Assembly: GCA_030549205.1 (NCBI GenBank)
Contig: JAUKTV010000006.1
Location: 514,501-578,500, forward strand
DNA length: 64,000 nucleotides
Source: Apiosordaria backusii
Lineage: Eukaryota; Ascomycota; Sordariomycetes; Sordariales; Lasiosphaeriaceae
Direction of reading: 5' to 3'
Part shown: positions 12,066 to 21,912 of the stretch, one piece after another
Numbering within the stretch: position 1 is the first letter of the stretch
Layout: each line of letters starts with the position of its first letter
Position numbers and translations under genes: made by a program
The notes under the pieces: model-generated
Databases searched by the model: none
Seen by the model: only the letters and a program-made list of their open reading frames with translations
Told to the model about the DNA's origin: nothing

Positions 12066-13679
12066 ATGTCCAACCCCGGCCTCTTGTACGTCACCATGGA
12101 GCCCCGTCGCCACGACGAGGAGTTCCTGAACCAGTTCCACGAGTGGTACCAAAACGAGCACGGCCCGACCCGGCTCCGGCTGCCGCACATTTTCCCGAAT
12201 GGATTCCGGTACCGGGCCACGGACTCTCTGAAGCCTGAATTCTTGGCCATTTACGACGTTACCGAGATGCACCATCTGGAAACGCCCGTCTACACTCAGC
12301 TGAGGGAAAACAGAACCAAGCGGGAAGGCGAGACGATTGGGCAGGTTGACGTTGACAGGAGATTTTTCGACTTGCTGGGGGAGCAGGCCAAAGAGGGATT
12401 CACCAAGATTGAAGATTTGAGCGATCAAGAAGCCGAGGGACAGGTCTTGGTTGCCGTCGAGGTTGAAGTCAAGGGCGGAGAGCAAGGCGAGAAGGAGATT
12501 ACAAAGTGGTATCTGGAGGAGCACATTCCCATGTTAAGCAAGATTCCGGGGTGGTTGAGGAGCAGGGTGTACAGGACCCCGTCGCTGATTGAAGGAGGGG
12601 CCAAGATCAGAATTGTGACGCTGCATGAATATGAGAAGGTGAATGGGCTGGGAGGGGAAGAGCACAAGGCGTCGATGGACACTAAGTGGCGCACTGAGGT
12701 GTTTGACAAGTGGATCGCGGCCAAGCATAGGCGGACGTATGAGCTATTTTATGTGTTTGGACCGGGGCCGAGAGAGTTGGAGACGCTAAGCAAACTTCCT
12801 GCGAGCAAGGGGTTCAAGTGGGAAGATGGAAACATTGAGACGGTTCCCGGGAAGGACACGGCGGCCGTGAATGCGTATGTGAACGCGAAGGACGGGCTTA
12901 CAATCCGCTACCGGTTGGAGGGCAACGTCTCGCCCAAGGCTCCCACAGTGGCATTTAGCAACTCTTTGTTGACAGATTACCACATGTGGGATGAGTTGGT
13001 GGCCATTCTCAAGACTGCACGACCCGACTTGCGCATTCTGCGATATGACACTCGCGGCAGACACGAAATCCCCTCGCCCCCTGTCCCGGCTACGCTGGAT
13101 ATGCTGACTGACGACCTCAGGACTTTGCTCAAGGGCCTCAGGATCGAGAAGCTGCACGCCCTGATCGGTGTTTCTATGGGTGGTGCCACCACGCTCAAGT
13201 TCGCCCTCAAGTACCCTGAGCTGGTGGACAAGATTGTGGCCTGCGACTTCAACGTTGCCAGCTCCGATGCCAACACAGCTGCCTGGAAGGATCGCATTGT
13301 GGTTGCTGAGAAGAACATCAGGGATCTGGCCGGCGTGACGGTCGAGAGATGGTTCCACCCTCACACCATGACCGAAAAGCCAGAGATCGCGAAATGGATG
13401 ACCGACATGGTTGCCGGCAACAATGTCGAAGGCTTCAAGTACAGCTGCCAGGCTCTCTGGGGGTACAACATGAAGGAGGAGATGAAGGGATGCAAGGTCA
13501 ACACTCTCTTCGTCGTTGGAGATGGCGATGGCAAGGGCGCTTTGGTCAAGGCCATGGACGGCTTCAAGGCCAACCTGGGCGAGAAGGGAGCAGAGCTCAA
13601 GATTGTCCCTAACGCGGGGCATCTGCCCATGTCTGAAGCAGCGAGCGACTTCTGGGAGGCTATCAAAGAGCTTCTTTGA
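12066..13679 (+). CDS. barrel/alpha-beta hydrolase fusion, enol-lactonase-like
   Basis: A single-exon gene of 537 residues. The C-terminal ~260 residues form an alpha/beta hydrolase like 3-oxoadipate enol-lactonase. They show an oxyanion-side stretch (FSNSLLTDYHMW), the nucleophile elbow GVSMGG, the acid in FVVGDGDG and the base in NAGHLPMSEA, so a complete Ser-Asp-His set. The N-terminal ~250 residues look like two ferredoxin-like (dimeric alpha/beta barrel, EthD-like) repeats, each with a Trp-Tyr-x-x-(N/E)-(E/H) segment: FHEWYQNEHGP near residue 25 and TKWYLEEHIPM near residue 148. The family suggests a catabolic lactone or ester hydrolase, but the substrate is unknown. A polyadenylation-like AATAAA sits at 13730-13735, 50 bp after the stop. 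Confidence 0.82.
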   Translation: MSNPGLLYVTMEPRRHDEEFLNQFHEWYQNEHGPTRLRLPHIFPNGFRYRATDSLKPEFLAIYDVTEMHHLETPVYTQLRENRTKREGETIGQVDVDRRFFDLLGEQAKEGFTKIEDLSDQEAEGQVLVAVEVEVKGGEQGEKEITKWYLEEHIPMLSKIPGWLRSRVYRTPSLIEGGAKIRIVTLHEYEKVNGLGGEEHKASMDTKWRTEVFDKWIAAKHRRTYELFYVFGPGPRELETLSKLPASKGFKWEDGNIETVPGKDTAAVNAYVNAKDGLTIRYRLEGNVSPKAPTVAFSNSLLTDYHMWDELVAILKTARPDLRILRYDTRGRHEIPSPPVPATLDMLTDDLRTLLKGLRIEKLHALIGVSMGGATTLKFALKYPELVDKIVACDFNVASSDANTAAWKDRIVVAEKNIRDLAGVTVERWFHPHTMTEKPEIAKWMTDMVAGNNVEGFKYSCQALWGYNMKEEMKGCKVNTLFVVGDGDGKGALVKAMDGFKANLGEKGAELKIVPNAGHLPMSEAASDFWEAIKELL

Positions 13680-14185
13680 GCTCACGTTCCAAAAAAGACT
13701 AGAGATGTAAATTAGCTCGCTTGGCTCACAATAAACTTGTTCTTATTTTGCCACGTGGGATTCCCGTCTCAAGTCTTCCGTAGTCCACTGGCAATTTCCC
13801 CCATTTCTTGCACCATCAATAGTGATTGTTTCAAGTTCTTTGTGCTCTTGCTGTTGTCTTGACTCTTGACAATGAATGGTTAAGCTCCTAAATATAGCTC
13901 CCACTCCTCTCATTGGTTGCTGGCCATAACCGCCGACCTGTGTCAAAATGCAATGCGAACCACTTGATTGGCATCTAAATGCCAGGCCGCCGCCGATCTG
14001 TTTCACCTACGGCGCAACAGATAACCTTACAGAACAATTCTTGTCTTTTTTGCGACCGATTCTGATACCTAGGTACTTCACCCTCCTCCTCCTCCCACAA
14101 CTCAGGGTTGATTACGACCTCACGAAACCTTTTGTCGTCACCATTTCTTTCGGCATCAACATCACCGACAATACCAGGAAACAAA
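13680..14185. other. intergenic, 506 bp
   Basis: It contains the AATAAA at 13730-13735 for the hydrolase gene, then the promoter of the membrane-protein gene with an ACCTAGGTACTT stretch near 14069. No gene is seen. Confidence 0.5.
13730..13735 (+). terminator. polyadenylation-like signal AATAAA
   Basis: A canonical AATAAA lies 50 bp downstream of the hydrolase stop codon. It is a plausible 3'-end signal, although fungi often use degenerate ones. Confidence 0.4.
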
Positions 14186-15198
14186 ATGGCTGTTTTTAAA
14201 GGCAGGGGCTGCGATATCATTCCAGAAAGTATTGCAAGCGATGCTGGCGTAGCCGGCGCTGGTGTAAGTGGGCTTCAACTACTCCTTACCTATCCTCCTT
14301 TGTTTCCACTAACAAATGCCACCCACAGGTCTTGCTATCATCCACAATTACCGCCTTCCTAGTGATAGGAATGGCTGCCAGTCTGATCCTCCAAGATGTT
14401 CGCTGGCCGAAGAAGTGCATTCGCAACCCGTCCATTGTACGCCGAAAGTTGTTATCAGGCTACTCCGATCAGCAAATCCTTGTGGGCATCGGGCTCCAGT
14501 CTATCGGCCTAGTAAAGTCGTGGCAGCTTTCTCCTTATCACTTTTTTATAATATGGATGCTTTCTTTGTTATCCATGGCAACCCACAACGCAGTGCTGTT
14601 GTCTTTGGTAAACGACTTTAAAAGAGACTGGGTACTGAGATGGATGAGACAGGTCTTGATGTTTCTCAACCTGGTTCTCTCCATAGTGTACGGCGTCTTC
14701 CTTCTGCAGGCCAAGATCAAGGATTTGCCCGACACCCTTCCCATAGCATGTGCTTGGGTTCGCCCTTCAGATACGACCAGACTGGGCGGTTTAGACGTGG
14801 TAGCCACGGTGGTTGTGGTTGCTGTGAACTGCCTCATCTTTGGGCTCGCTACCTGGTATCTTCAAAGCAGGAGACAAAAGTCACGGGCCTTCCGCGTAGT
14901 GCAAACCATAGGCATCGTCGCGATGACAGGTGTAGCCATCGGGGCTACGACGAGGGCTTATCTTCTCTCACAAGCTTTTGGAAGGCCGGACGTGTTGTTG
15001 TCTGATGAAGGGGAAAGGACGTGGAGCTTCGGCCAGCTGTTGGGCATGTTGATGCTATTGCTGCCGGTAATTTCGATCATCGAAATCAAGAGGGGCGACG
15101 CCTCTATTGCGCCTCCCGTGGCAGATGACACCTATAGTTCAGATGAGGATGATCGTGAGAGGCTGGTAGGGAGGGAACTTACACAGCTCAAGGCATAG
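14186..15198 (+). CDS. uncharacterised seven-pass membrane protein
   Basis: Exons 14186-14263 and 14329-15198 are separated by a 65-nt intron with a textbook GTAAGT donor, ACTAAC branch and CACAG acceptor, giving 315 residues. Exon 1 contributes only 26 residues. The protein has about seven hydrophobic helices, beginning with the one spanning the junction (STITAFLVIGMAASLIL). A conserved-looking core, YHFFIIWMLSLLS followed by LVNDFKRDWVLRWMRQVLMF, resembles a family of unknown function that I recall from sordariomycetes. The C-terminus is acidic (SSDEDDRERL). I cannot name a function. The topology suggests a receptor-like or transporter-like protein, but no motif decides between them. Confidence 0.75.
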
Positions 15199-15660
15199 TT
15201 GTAATAATTAGACAAGGGTGTGACGCTAGATCGCATTTGTCGTTTTTTGAGGAGGTGAATGCATGCAGTTGGATCTTTGGTCATCTCGGCCTTTTTGTTC
15301 GACAGCGTGTTTGCAAAGCGGGCCATCTGGCCAAAAGCGGAGATGTCAGCATCGCCACAATATGCATGGGGTATTTGTTAGGCAACCCAAAAGCGTATTC
15401 GCATAAGCCCGGACACCACCTCAGGTATTAAGCCAAAAACCTATACGCCATGGCTAGTGCTCAAGCTGTCTCGTTTAGTTGGTGAGAAGAAACAAGATTT
15501 GGAATCATCTCACCTCTTCCTCAAGCTGCCTTGCCTGACGGACTACTGCCAAGATGTACTCTTCTTCCGTGCATTTAAACCAGCTGATGCCGCTCTTCCC
15601 AACATCACACATGCTCTACATCGGACTCTCAATCTCAACAATCATCACCTAACCGCCAGG
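15199..15660. other. intergenic, 462 bp
   Basis: Promoter region of the cupin gene, with an AT-rich ATTTAAA at about 15574, some 85 bp before the ATG, that could act as a TATA element. Nothing else is seen. Confidence 0.45.
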
Positions 15661-16421
15661 ATGCTTTTCCACACCATCACCGGCCTTCTTGCCACCGTCT
15701 CTGCCATGGCCTCTTTGAGCATGGCGGCACCTTCGAGTCTTGGCCGGCGGTCGACACCGCTGAGTCTTACAGCGCAGTTGCAAATCGCCGATACAGCTGT
15801 CGACCGGGCTAACCTCCTTCCTGAGGATAAAGACTATGTTTATGACTTCAGTCAAAATCCCGGCCAGTTTGCCGATCGAAAGACCTTCCCTGCCCTTGTT
15901 GGCACAGGAGGTAGCTTGGCTGTGGGCACACTTCCTCGTAAGCTCTTGAGCGCCCAGTAACCTTTAAAGGGATAGAGCGCTAGCTAATACTCCTTTTGCA
16001 AGCTTGCGGCATGGCCCCCCTTCACATTCACCCTCGCTCAGCCGAGTTATTCGCCGTTATTGAAGGCCGTATTCTCACCGAGGCAGTCATTGAGGCTGGC
16101 GTGGTTGATGCAGATGGCAAGCAGAGAGTCATCCGCACCGATCTCACCTCAAATACGATGACTATTTTTCCCAAGGGAGCTTTCCACACGCAGATGAACC
16201 CCGAATGCACCAACGCAACCGTTGCCGCCGCTTTCCCTTCTGAGGACCCTGGGATTGGATTGATTTTGCCGCAAACCTTTGCCTTGGATGACGAGTGGCT
16301 GAAGCCTCTTCTGGGGGATCTCTCTACCGAAGAGATTGCCAAACTTAGGGCCTCCCTTCCCACTGGGCTTTTCTTGCAGGTGGAGGAGTGCCAAAAGAGG
16401 TGCGGAATTCAGAAGGAGTAA
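15661..16421 (+). CDS. secreted cupin (spherulin/germin-like)
   Basis: Exons 15661-15937 and 16003-16421 (65-nt intron, GTAAGC donor, GCTAAT branch) give 231 residues. The first ~22 residues are a likely signal peptide with a hydrophobic core and an Ala-rich end. The cupin fold is indicated by PLHIHPRSAELFAVIEGR, where two His and a Glu match metal ligands of cupin motif 1, and by FPKGAFHTQMNP for motif 2 with its His. Germin/spherulin-1A-like proteins are extracellular metal-binding proteins, some with oxidase or dismutase activity. The activity of this one cannot be inferred. I started at 15661 because that Met opens the signal peptide; the frame upstream is open but looks non-coding. Confidence 0.85.
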
Positions 16422-17017
16422 ACTGAGGTTGAGGTCATTGAACCTGGGTAGCTCACTGGAGGAAGTCTTTCTGCCCCAGCTTCGGCACCAATCTTTCATT
16501 TCCCTTGTCTTGAAAGGCAACCCACATTCATTTTCTGCGATCAAGTTTTTTTCTGTCAGTACTTCTTTTCTATTCGGGGCTTCTCCCCTACTTTTGTTGA
16601 AAGACCTGTAGCGAGTTTCAAGATTTCATAGAACTATATACACTACACCATATTGTGATTGAACCTTCCTTTCGTTACTAAAAGTACTGGCCTACCCTAC
16701 AAACCAGCCGACGACGAAGTCTATACCATGTCCTTTCCTCTGAGATACCAGCAGAAAGCATGGATAGGAGTGAAAGCGTGATCGAAGCTATGTATTTAAT
16801 CGAAAGGCAAACATATGACAGTCTGACCAGACTGGAACCTCTTTGATACGGAAAACCCCTGATTCCTGTACATAATGATGATATATGTAGTAGGTATGCT
16901 TTAGTGCAACAAACTTTTCTAGAAAACTTCGTTTTGACATCAAAGTATCTCCCTTTTATTCTTTCGCTTGGACTAGATTTCTACATGACTGTACAAACCA
17001 TAAAAGGCATTCTTGCC
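16422..17017. other. convergent intergenic, 596 bp
   Basis: 3' flanks of the cupin gene and of the Zn2Cys6 regulator, with AT-rich patches near 16630 and 16880. No gene is seen. Confidence 0.5.
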
Positions 17018-18616
17018 TTAGCTCCCGTGCTGATGCTCGGTAGCCATCTGTTTCTTCAATTCCACATTGATGGAGTACATGCTTGCTGGCCACCAAGTTG
17101 TCTTCCCCTCTGCTTCCCCGAACCCCTTGTCACCAAGAGTATTTACAATCCGCCCTAGCTCCCACGCGCCTATTCCGCCGATCCACCAAACTCCATCCAA
17201 CAGCATGACCAGAACCAGCCAATGCGCAAATATATCGACCGCGAGCCTCTGGGGAGTTGTCAAGCTTTCGATTCCACGTGATTCAGAAAGAAGTTCCACC
17301 GAAGACTGGACCAACGTTAGGTACTCAGCCGGAACCCTGTTAACAAAGGCAGTGATTGTGCGTCTAAAGGGTCTGGTTGGCGTAGCCATAGTGACACGAG
17401 CTAGGTAGTTGCGCAGCCAGGGGGAAACGCAGGACAACCGGCTTTGAGGTGGTGGGGTTGTCGGTGAAGAATGGGCCCTTTCAAGTGATAGCTTCAAGTC
17501 GATAGCATGCGAATTTGTCTTGAAGACTTCATCTGCAATGTCTTCGAGCGTCCCCAATGCCACAAAGGAAAATGCAATCTCGGGATGAGCTGGCATCTCT
17601 GTTCGTCTGGCTTCCGCCTTTGTACGTAAGCTGGTGAGAGCGCCGCGGGAGGTTGCCGCCAGAATGGGAAGGAATAGTTCCCTGGTATGCTTCGTCGGGC
17701 CATCCTCGGGAGAAATAATGTGGTTGACAGGATCGGGGGAAAGCTGGTCAAGAGGGCTGACTGGAGGGTTGCTTGCCGGAGAATGTGGCTCTGGGTAGGA
17801 CTCAAGCCCTAGATCGATGTCACTGAGCATACCACTGTAAGCTAGGTGGGCTGCACGGATTAGTAATACCCATTGCAGCTGTGTTGGAACGAAGCCTGCT
17901 GGAACATCGGCTGTGATTTCTGCCCACTGAATCCGGATGGAGTGATTCGCCAAGATATACAAGACCATCAAGGGCGCATTAGCGAGTGTAGCATCGTAGC
18001 ACTCTCGATGGAGGTTAGGGATCTCATATTGGGTTCGCCGCAAGGACTCTTTGTGTCGATCCTCTGCGACGAGCAACAGTGCTTGAGCTTGCTCCCTGTG
18101 TTTCTCGTTTATTGTAGGCTGCGTCATGATGTCGTGACACTTGCACACCGCCGCTAGTGCCAGGATTGAGTTCATCAAAGTTCGACAGCGAAAAGCAAGG
18201 CTTGGAAAACCTTCCTGAAGGGCATAGAGGTCGTCGCCGTCGTAAGGGATTATCCGGGAAGTATGAGTGAGGTAGTGCCGGAGCAATTCCAGTTCGTCTG
18301 GTGTCATAGAGTCTATTCCATGGACGGGTATAATAGATGGTGATCTAGATTGAGAAGGGGAAACTGGTCGCCATCCTTCTTCCTCAGGCCGCTGGCGACG
18401 TGACTGGTATTGGCAGTTAAGATCTCGATCGACACATCGGGTGCAACGCGGCTTGAGTTCATCACACTGCCGGACATGACGCGAGTTCGTTAATAGATGG
18501 CTTGGACAGGTTCAATACGGGCAGCTATTTCTTACCTTCTTTCTTCGTTGTTTACATGGTTGGCAGCCATTCCGCGATTTTTTGTGGGGTCGCCGTGTTC
18601 TATATTCAGGTTCCAT
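17018..18616 (-). CDS. Zn2Cys6 transcription factor, UPC2-like C-terminus
   Basis: Exons 18616-18536 and 18466-17018 are joined across a 68-nt intron (GTAAGA donor, GGCAG acceptor), giving 509 residues. The binuclear cluster has Cys at residues 18, 21, 28, 35, 38 and 45 (C-x2-C-x6-C-x6-C-x2-C-x6-C), and the intron falls directly before Cys28. Basic residues (KQRRKK) between Cys21 and Cys28 fit DNA contact. The middle region, starting at TPDELELLRHYLTHTS, resembles the fungal-specific regulatory domain of UPC2-like factors. The protein therefore is a nuclear transcription regulator. Its targets are unknown, and no biosynthetic cluster lies next to it. The longest open frame here begins downstream of the zinc cluster, so an annotation based on it alone would miss the DNA-binding domain. 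Confidence 0.88.
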
Positions 18617-20616
18617 GATGGAATTCAGAGATCAGGTAGGTAGTGAACGACCTTGAACAGTGATGCTGTATAGGACATGGGATATGTCAATAGATGTAGG
18701 CCCGTACGATCGGGATCTGACTAATACCAGGTAGCTACTTGCCCACATCCGACGGCTCCGCTGATACTGATTTCCAGGTATTTGGAATAACCGAGCCACT
18801 GAAGTGCACCGATTGGTCCAACCCTCCACAGTGGCAGTGTCAGCACTTTGTTGGAAGCTGACTTCCAATAGTATGGTACGCCATGTCATCTAAACAAGGA
18901 ATCAACCCGAGCTCAGCCACTGTTGATCTACCTAAGGAGCGTCATTTGGGCTAGCGTGCTCCAGCATTGATTTGTGTTGATGTACCATGCCGTGGACAAT
19001 TCGCAAATCAATTGACCTAGAGTCAGCATCATTGTCGTCTTGGACCGTCGTTGGAAGCACGGGAACCTTGAGTGCCTCCTGGGTTCAAAGACTCTCATCA
19101 ATAGATGACAGCCTTACAAGGAAGACTTCCTAAATGACATGATGTTTCGACGATGTTAGAGCCATTTTAGCACCGTATTTTAGCTACTATAGGATGTTTT
19201 TGCTACAGTTAAACCGCTGCCCCCTCGCTGCCCTGCTCGCTACTACCGCCTCAGCTGTTACTGCTACCGCTGACTTCCTGCAACAGGCCCTGCTTCTTCC
19301 TGCCATACTCAGAGAAATTCTTGGGGTCTCAAAGGATCCGTTGCACCTTAATAGACCCGAAATCTTCCGGTCGGAATCGATCTAAAATGGATATACGTAT
19401 GCTTTTGATGCAAACAACATAGCCCGTTTAAGATGTAGTTACGCTTATCAAAAGAAATACCCAACATATAGTTATTTTGGGACCTAGCTATTTCAACAAT
19501 GTCTGGGTCTTGAATGAAGAGCCGAATGAATCTTTTTACTTGAGGAGATACGTAGATACCCGCTAATCACACTTCCAAAAAGCGGCTGGGTGAAACAGAA
19601 AATTCCAACCTAATGATACGGTTCATCTACATCCTATAAGCAAACTACTGGCTCAACTGCATAAAACTACCATGCGACCTCCTGCCCAATAGAGAGGAAA
19701 AGATACTCGGGAGCAAAAGAAGAAAAAGATAGAAGACATCAAACCTTGAACGGCTGGGAGCTGTTTACATGTGTCACAGACGTTTGATCGGGGGAGATGG
19801 TATCCTCGATTAGGAGTACGGTACAAGTAGTAATGCTCAATCCGAATGTTGAAACTTTGCGTCTGAACTACCGAATGCTGCCCAGGTATGGAAACGGGTT
19901 GATCAGCCAGAAGCGTTAGGCAGACACCGAGTCTGGTCGTCGCTATATCCAGTCACCAGCTTTGATTGCGTGTTTCCCGTTGTCACGAAACGATGCTTCA
20001 ACCTGAGAGTGTGGGCGGACTTCCCCATTCGAGGTGTGCTGCATACATAACCCCCCACCGCTCCCGTCTCTCGTATCTTCGGCAGAAGCATGCGTGCTTT
20101 GAATCATTCAGTGACACGATTTAGCCGCGAGCCCACCTCCCACACCCTCTTCACACCGCCTTGACTTGCCGGGATTACCGTTGGCTAGGCTTTCTTTTCA
20201 GAGCAAGACCTTGCAGGTGTCTGCTACACAAGACCATGTAGTAGTATTCTCATTCAAACCAACACATTTCCCTGATTGGGCCAGATCTGTGTCGAGTCAG
20301 ACGGGGAGGAGTCATTGCAGCACGGGACCAAACAACGATCGTGGTATTGTAAAGCCTAGGCGTCCTCAACTGCCTACACATAATTTGTTGCCTGACAGGC
20401 AGACTTCAGGGTGGGATATGATCGTGTCACATCCAAAGGCGTACCAGACATCTCACGACTGGCACAGACTCCACAAGATAGGTATAAAACAACCTCATCA
20501 CCATCTAGACTGGCGCGAAGGTCTTATCCTACAATCTAGAATAACAAGTGCCACGCGCATTATTATTTTGTCATCTTGCACCATAATTAGCAAAACCATC
20601 AACCAAGACTGTGATT
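18617..20616. other. gene-poor 2 kb, nothing convincing
   Basis: Upstream of the Zn2Cys6 gene lies 2 kb without a supported gene. A short Ala/Leu-rich frame at 19194-19385 comes from a CTGCTACCG-type low-complexity stretch and does not look like a protein. No terminal inverted repeats or transposase-like frame were found, and base composition is not obviously RIP-mutated. Confidence 0.45.
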
Positions 20617-21059
20617 ATGGCATCATCGCAGAAAGACTTTGACATCGCTTCGGTGACGTCTGATACCTCCCTCCTTAAAGATAAAGATTCCAACAAAGAC
20701 TCCAACAAAGACTCCAAGAAGCACAGTTTCTTTGGGCGTCTCTCAAGCTCGAGTAAATCATCAAAGCCTGCCACCGCCGAAAAGCCCGATCCCGTGGAGA
20801 GAATTCATAAAGCCTACCCCAACATGGCTGCAAACACTCGTTTCCCCTAAAAGAAAGGGCGAGGACATACCTTCACACCTATCCGAAGTTTCTTTGGTCA
20901 CCCAAACCTCAACGTCGCAACACTACAGCATCACATCGAGAGAACTCGGATAGATTCGTGTTAAAACCTGGCACGCACCCTCCCAGCGACTATTTGGCCC
21001 ACGATCCCTCTTTTTATTCACTTTGTTTCACGACTTTCAAGGACTGGTGGATAGTATGA
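20617..21059 (+). CDS. small hypothetical gene, frame break or weak intron
   Basis: I do not recognise the protein. Frame 1 (20617-20850) starts at a good ATG and encodes a Lys/Ser-rich protein with a SNKDSNKDSKK repeat and SFFGRLSSSS, ending at TAA just after a run of four C (20844-20847). A second frame, open from 20847 to the TGA at 21057-21059, also looks coding (HTYPKFLWSPKPQ, FTTFKDWW). One extra C would restore a single frame of about 147 residues. Alternatively, an intron from 20753 (GTAAAT) to 20853 (AAAAG) also keeps frame, but its acceptor is poor and its body reads like protein. So this is a young pseudogene, a one-base assembly error, or a real two-exon gene. Confidence 0.4.
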
Positions 21060-21576
21060 GTCGAATAAGGGAAACAGTCTTGGGAGACAAATATCAACCA
21101 TGGGATATGGCTGTGGAATCTGTGGACGGAAGATAATAGTTGGCTTACGTATAGTCTAAAGAACGGAGATTTGCCTTACACTATCATCAATTGAAGCTCT
21201 AAAAACATCAGACCACCAAATGCCTTAGTCTGGCAGTTTATTGAAGGTGGCGTTTTGCAGAATTCCCCAGTTTCATGTCGAGCTAGACAATGATGACACC
21301 AACTGTGACGCGTTTGCATGCCTGCACTCCTTCGGCGCCTGAGCTATGAATAGCTCATGGCTCATGGAACCCTCTTTTTCTTTAAAAAAATCTGATCATG
21401 TTTTACGTTCTTTAGACTGGATGAAGACGAGAGATACCCTGATGGCTCTCAACTCTTTCCTCCGCGCTTCTTCTTGATCTCGATATCTTCTTCAAGGGGT
21501 GCGAAGAAGTCGGATGTGAGCCAATCCTCGAATCTTATTGTCCAGTATGACAGCCCTCCTCTTGCTATAAGGTCTT
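21060..21576. other. intergenic, 517 bp, with palindrome
   Basis: It holds a near-perfect palindrome at 21341-21356 (arms GAGCTAT and ATAGCTC, two-base spacer), followed by a partial copy, GGCTCATGG. No gene is seen. Confidence 0.4.
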
Positions 21577-21912
21577 TTAGTGCCCAGGCGATGCAAGAGG
21601 TGGTGGTCTTGGTGCTCCAAATGGAAAGGGAGGAACATGAAAACCAACACCACCAACACCTCCAGGCGGACCAGGCGGGCCTGGCAACGGGCCTGGAACT
21701 GGCATTGCTATGGGCCGTGAGGAGCTTGACTGTGAGCTTTCACTCTCGGAGGCAGGTATTTCGTCGTCCGATCCGGATTTTGTTGTGAGGGTCAACGCTG
21801 AATCCCTCTTATGGCGTATATAGTGGGCAAGCCGCATGATAGCCAGTCCGACTAGAATCCCGGCCGCAGCGTAGCCCAGAATGATGAGAGCGAGGACGTC
21901 GTTACTCTTCAT
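21577..21912 (-). CDS. small single-pass membrane protein, Pro-rich tail (tentative)
   Basis: A 111-residue frame from the ATG at 21912. The longer frame upstream (to 22254) looks like non-coding DNA. It has one clear transmembrane helix, about residues 6-25 (LALIILGYAAAGILVGLAIM), then basic RHKRDS, a Ser/Glu-rich segment and a Gly/Pro-rich tail (GPLPGPPGPPGG). The order suggests an extracellular or lumenal N-terminus and cytosolic tail under the positive-inside rule. No family is recognised. It could be the last exon of a longer gene or a chance frame with biased composition. Confidence 0.4.
   Translation of the reverse strand: MKSNDVLALIILGYAAAGILVGLAIMRLAHYIRHKRDSALTLTTKSGSDDEIPASESESSQSSSSRPIAMPVPGPLPGPPGPPGGVGGVGFHVPPFPFGAPRPPPLASPGH

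Noticed and set aside
12786..13685. 299-codon minus frame opposite the hydrolase
   Set aside because: The plus strand carries the complete catalytic motifs, so this is a shadow.
10054..16421. Possible biosynthetic gene cluster (MetE-like, hydrolase, membrane protein, cupin, Zn2Cys6)
   Set aside because: No backbone enzyme (PKS, NRPS, terpene synthase) or tailoring set is present, so the adjacency is not evidence of a pathway.
19194..19385. Ala/Leu-rich 63-codon frame that could suggest a signal peptide
   Set aside because: It comes from a CTGCTACCG-type low-complexity stretch and has no continuation.
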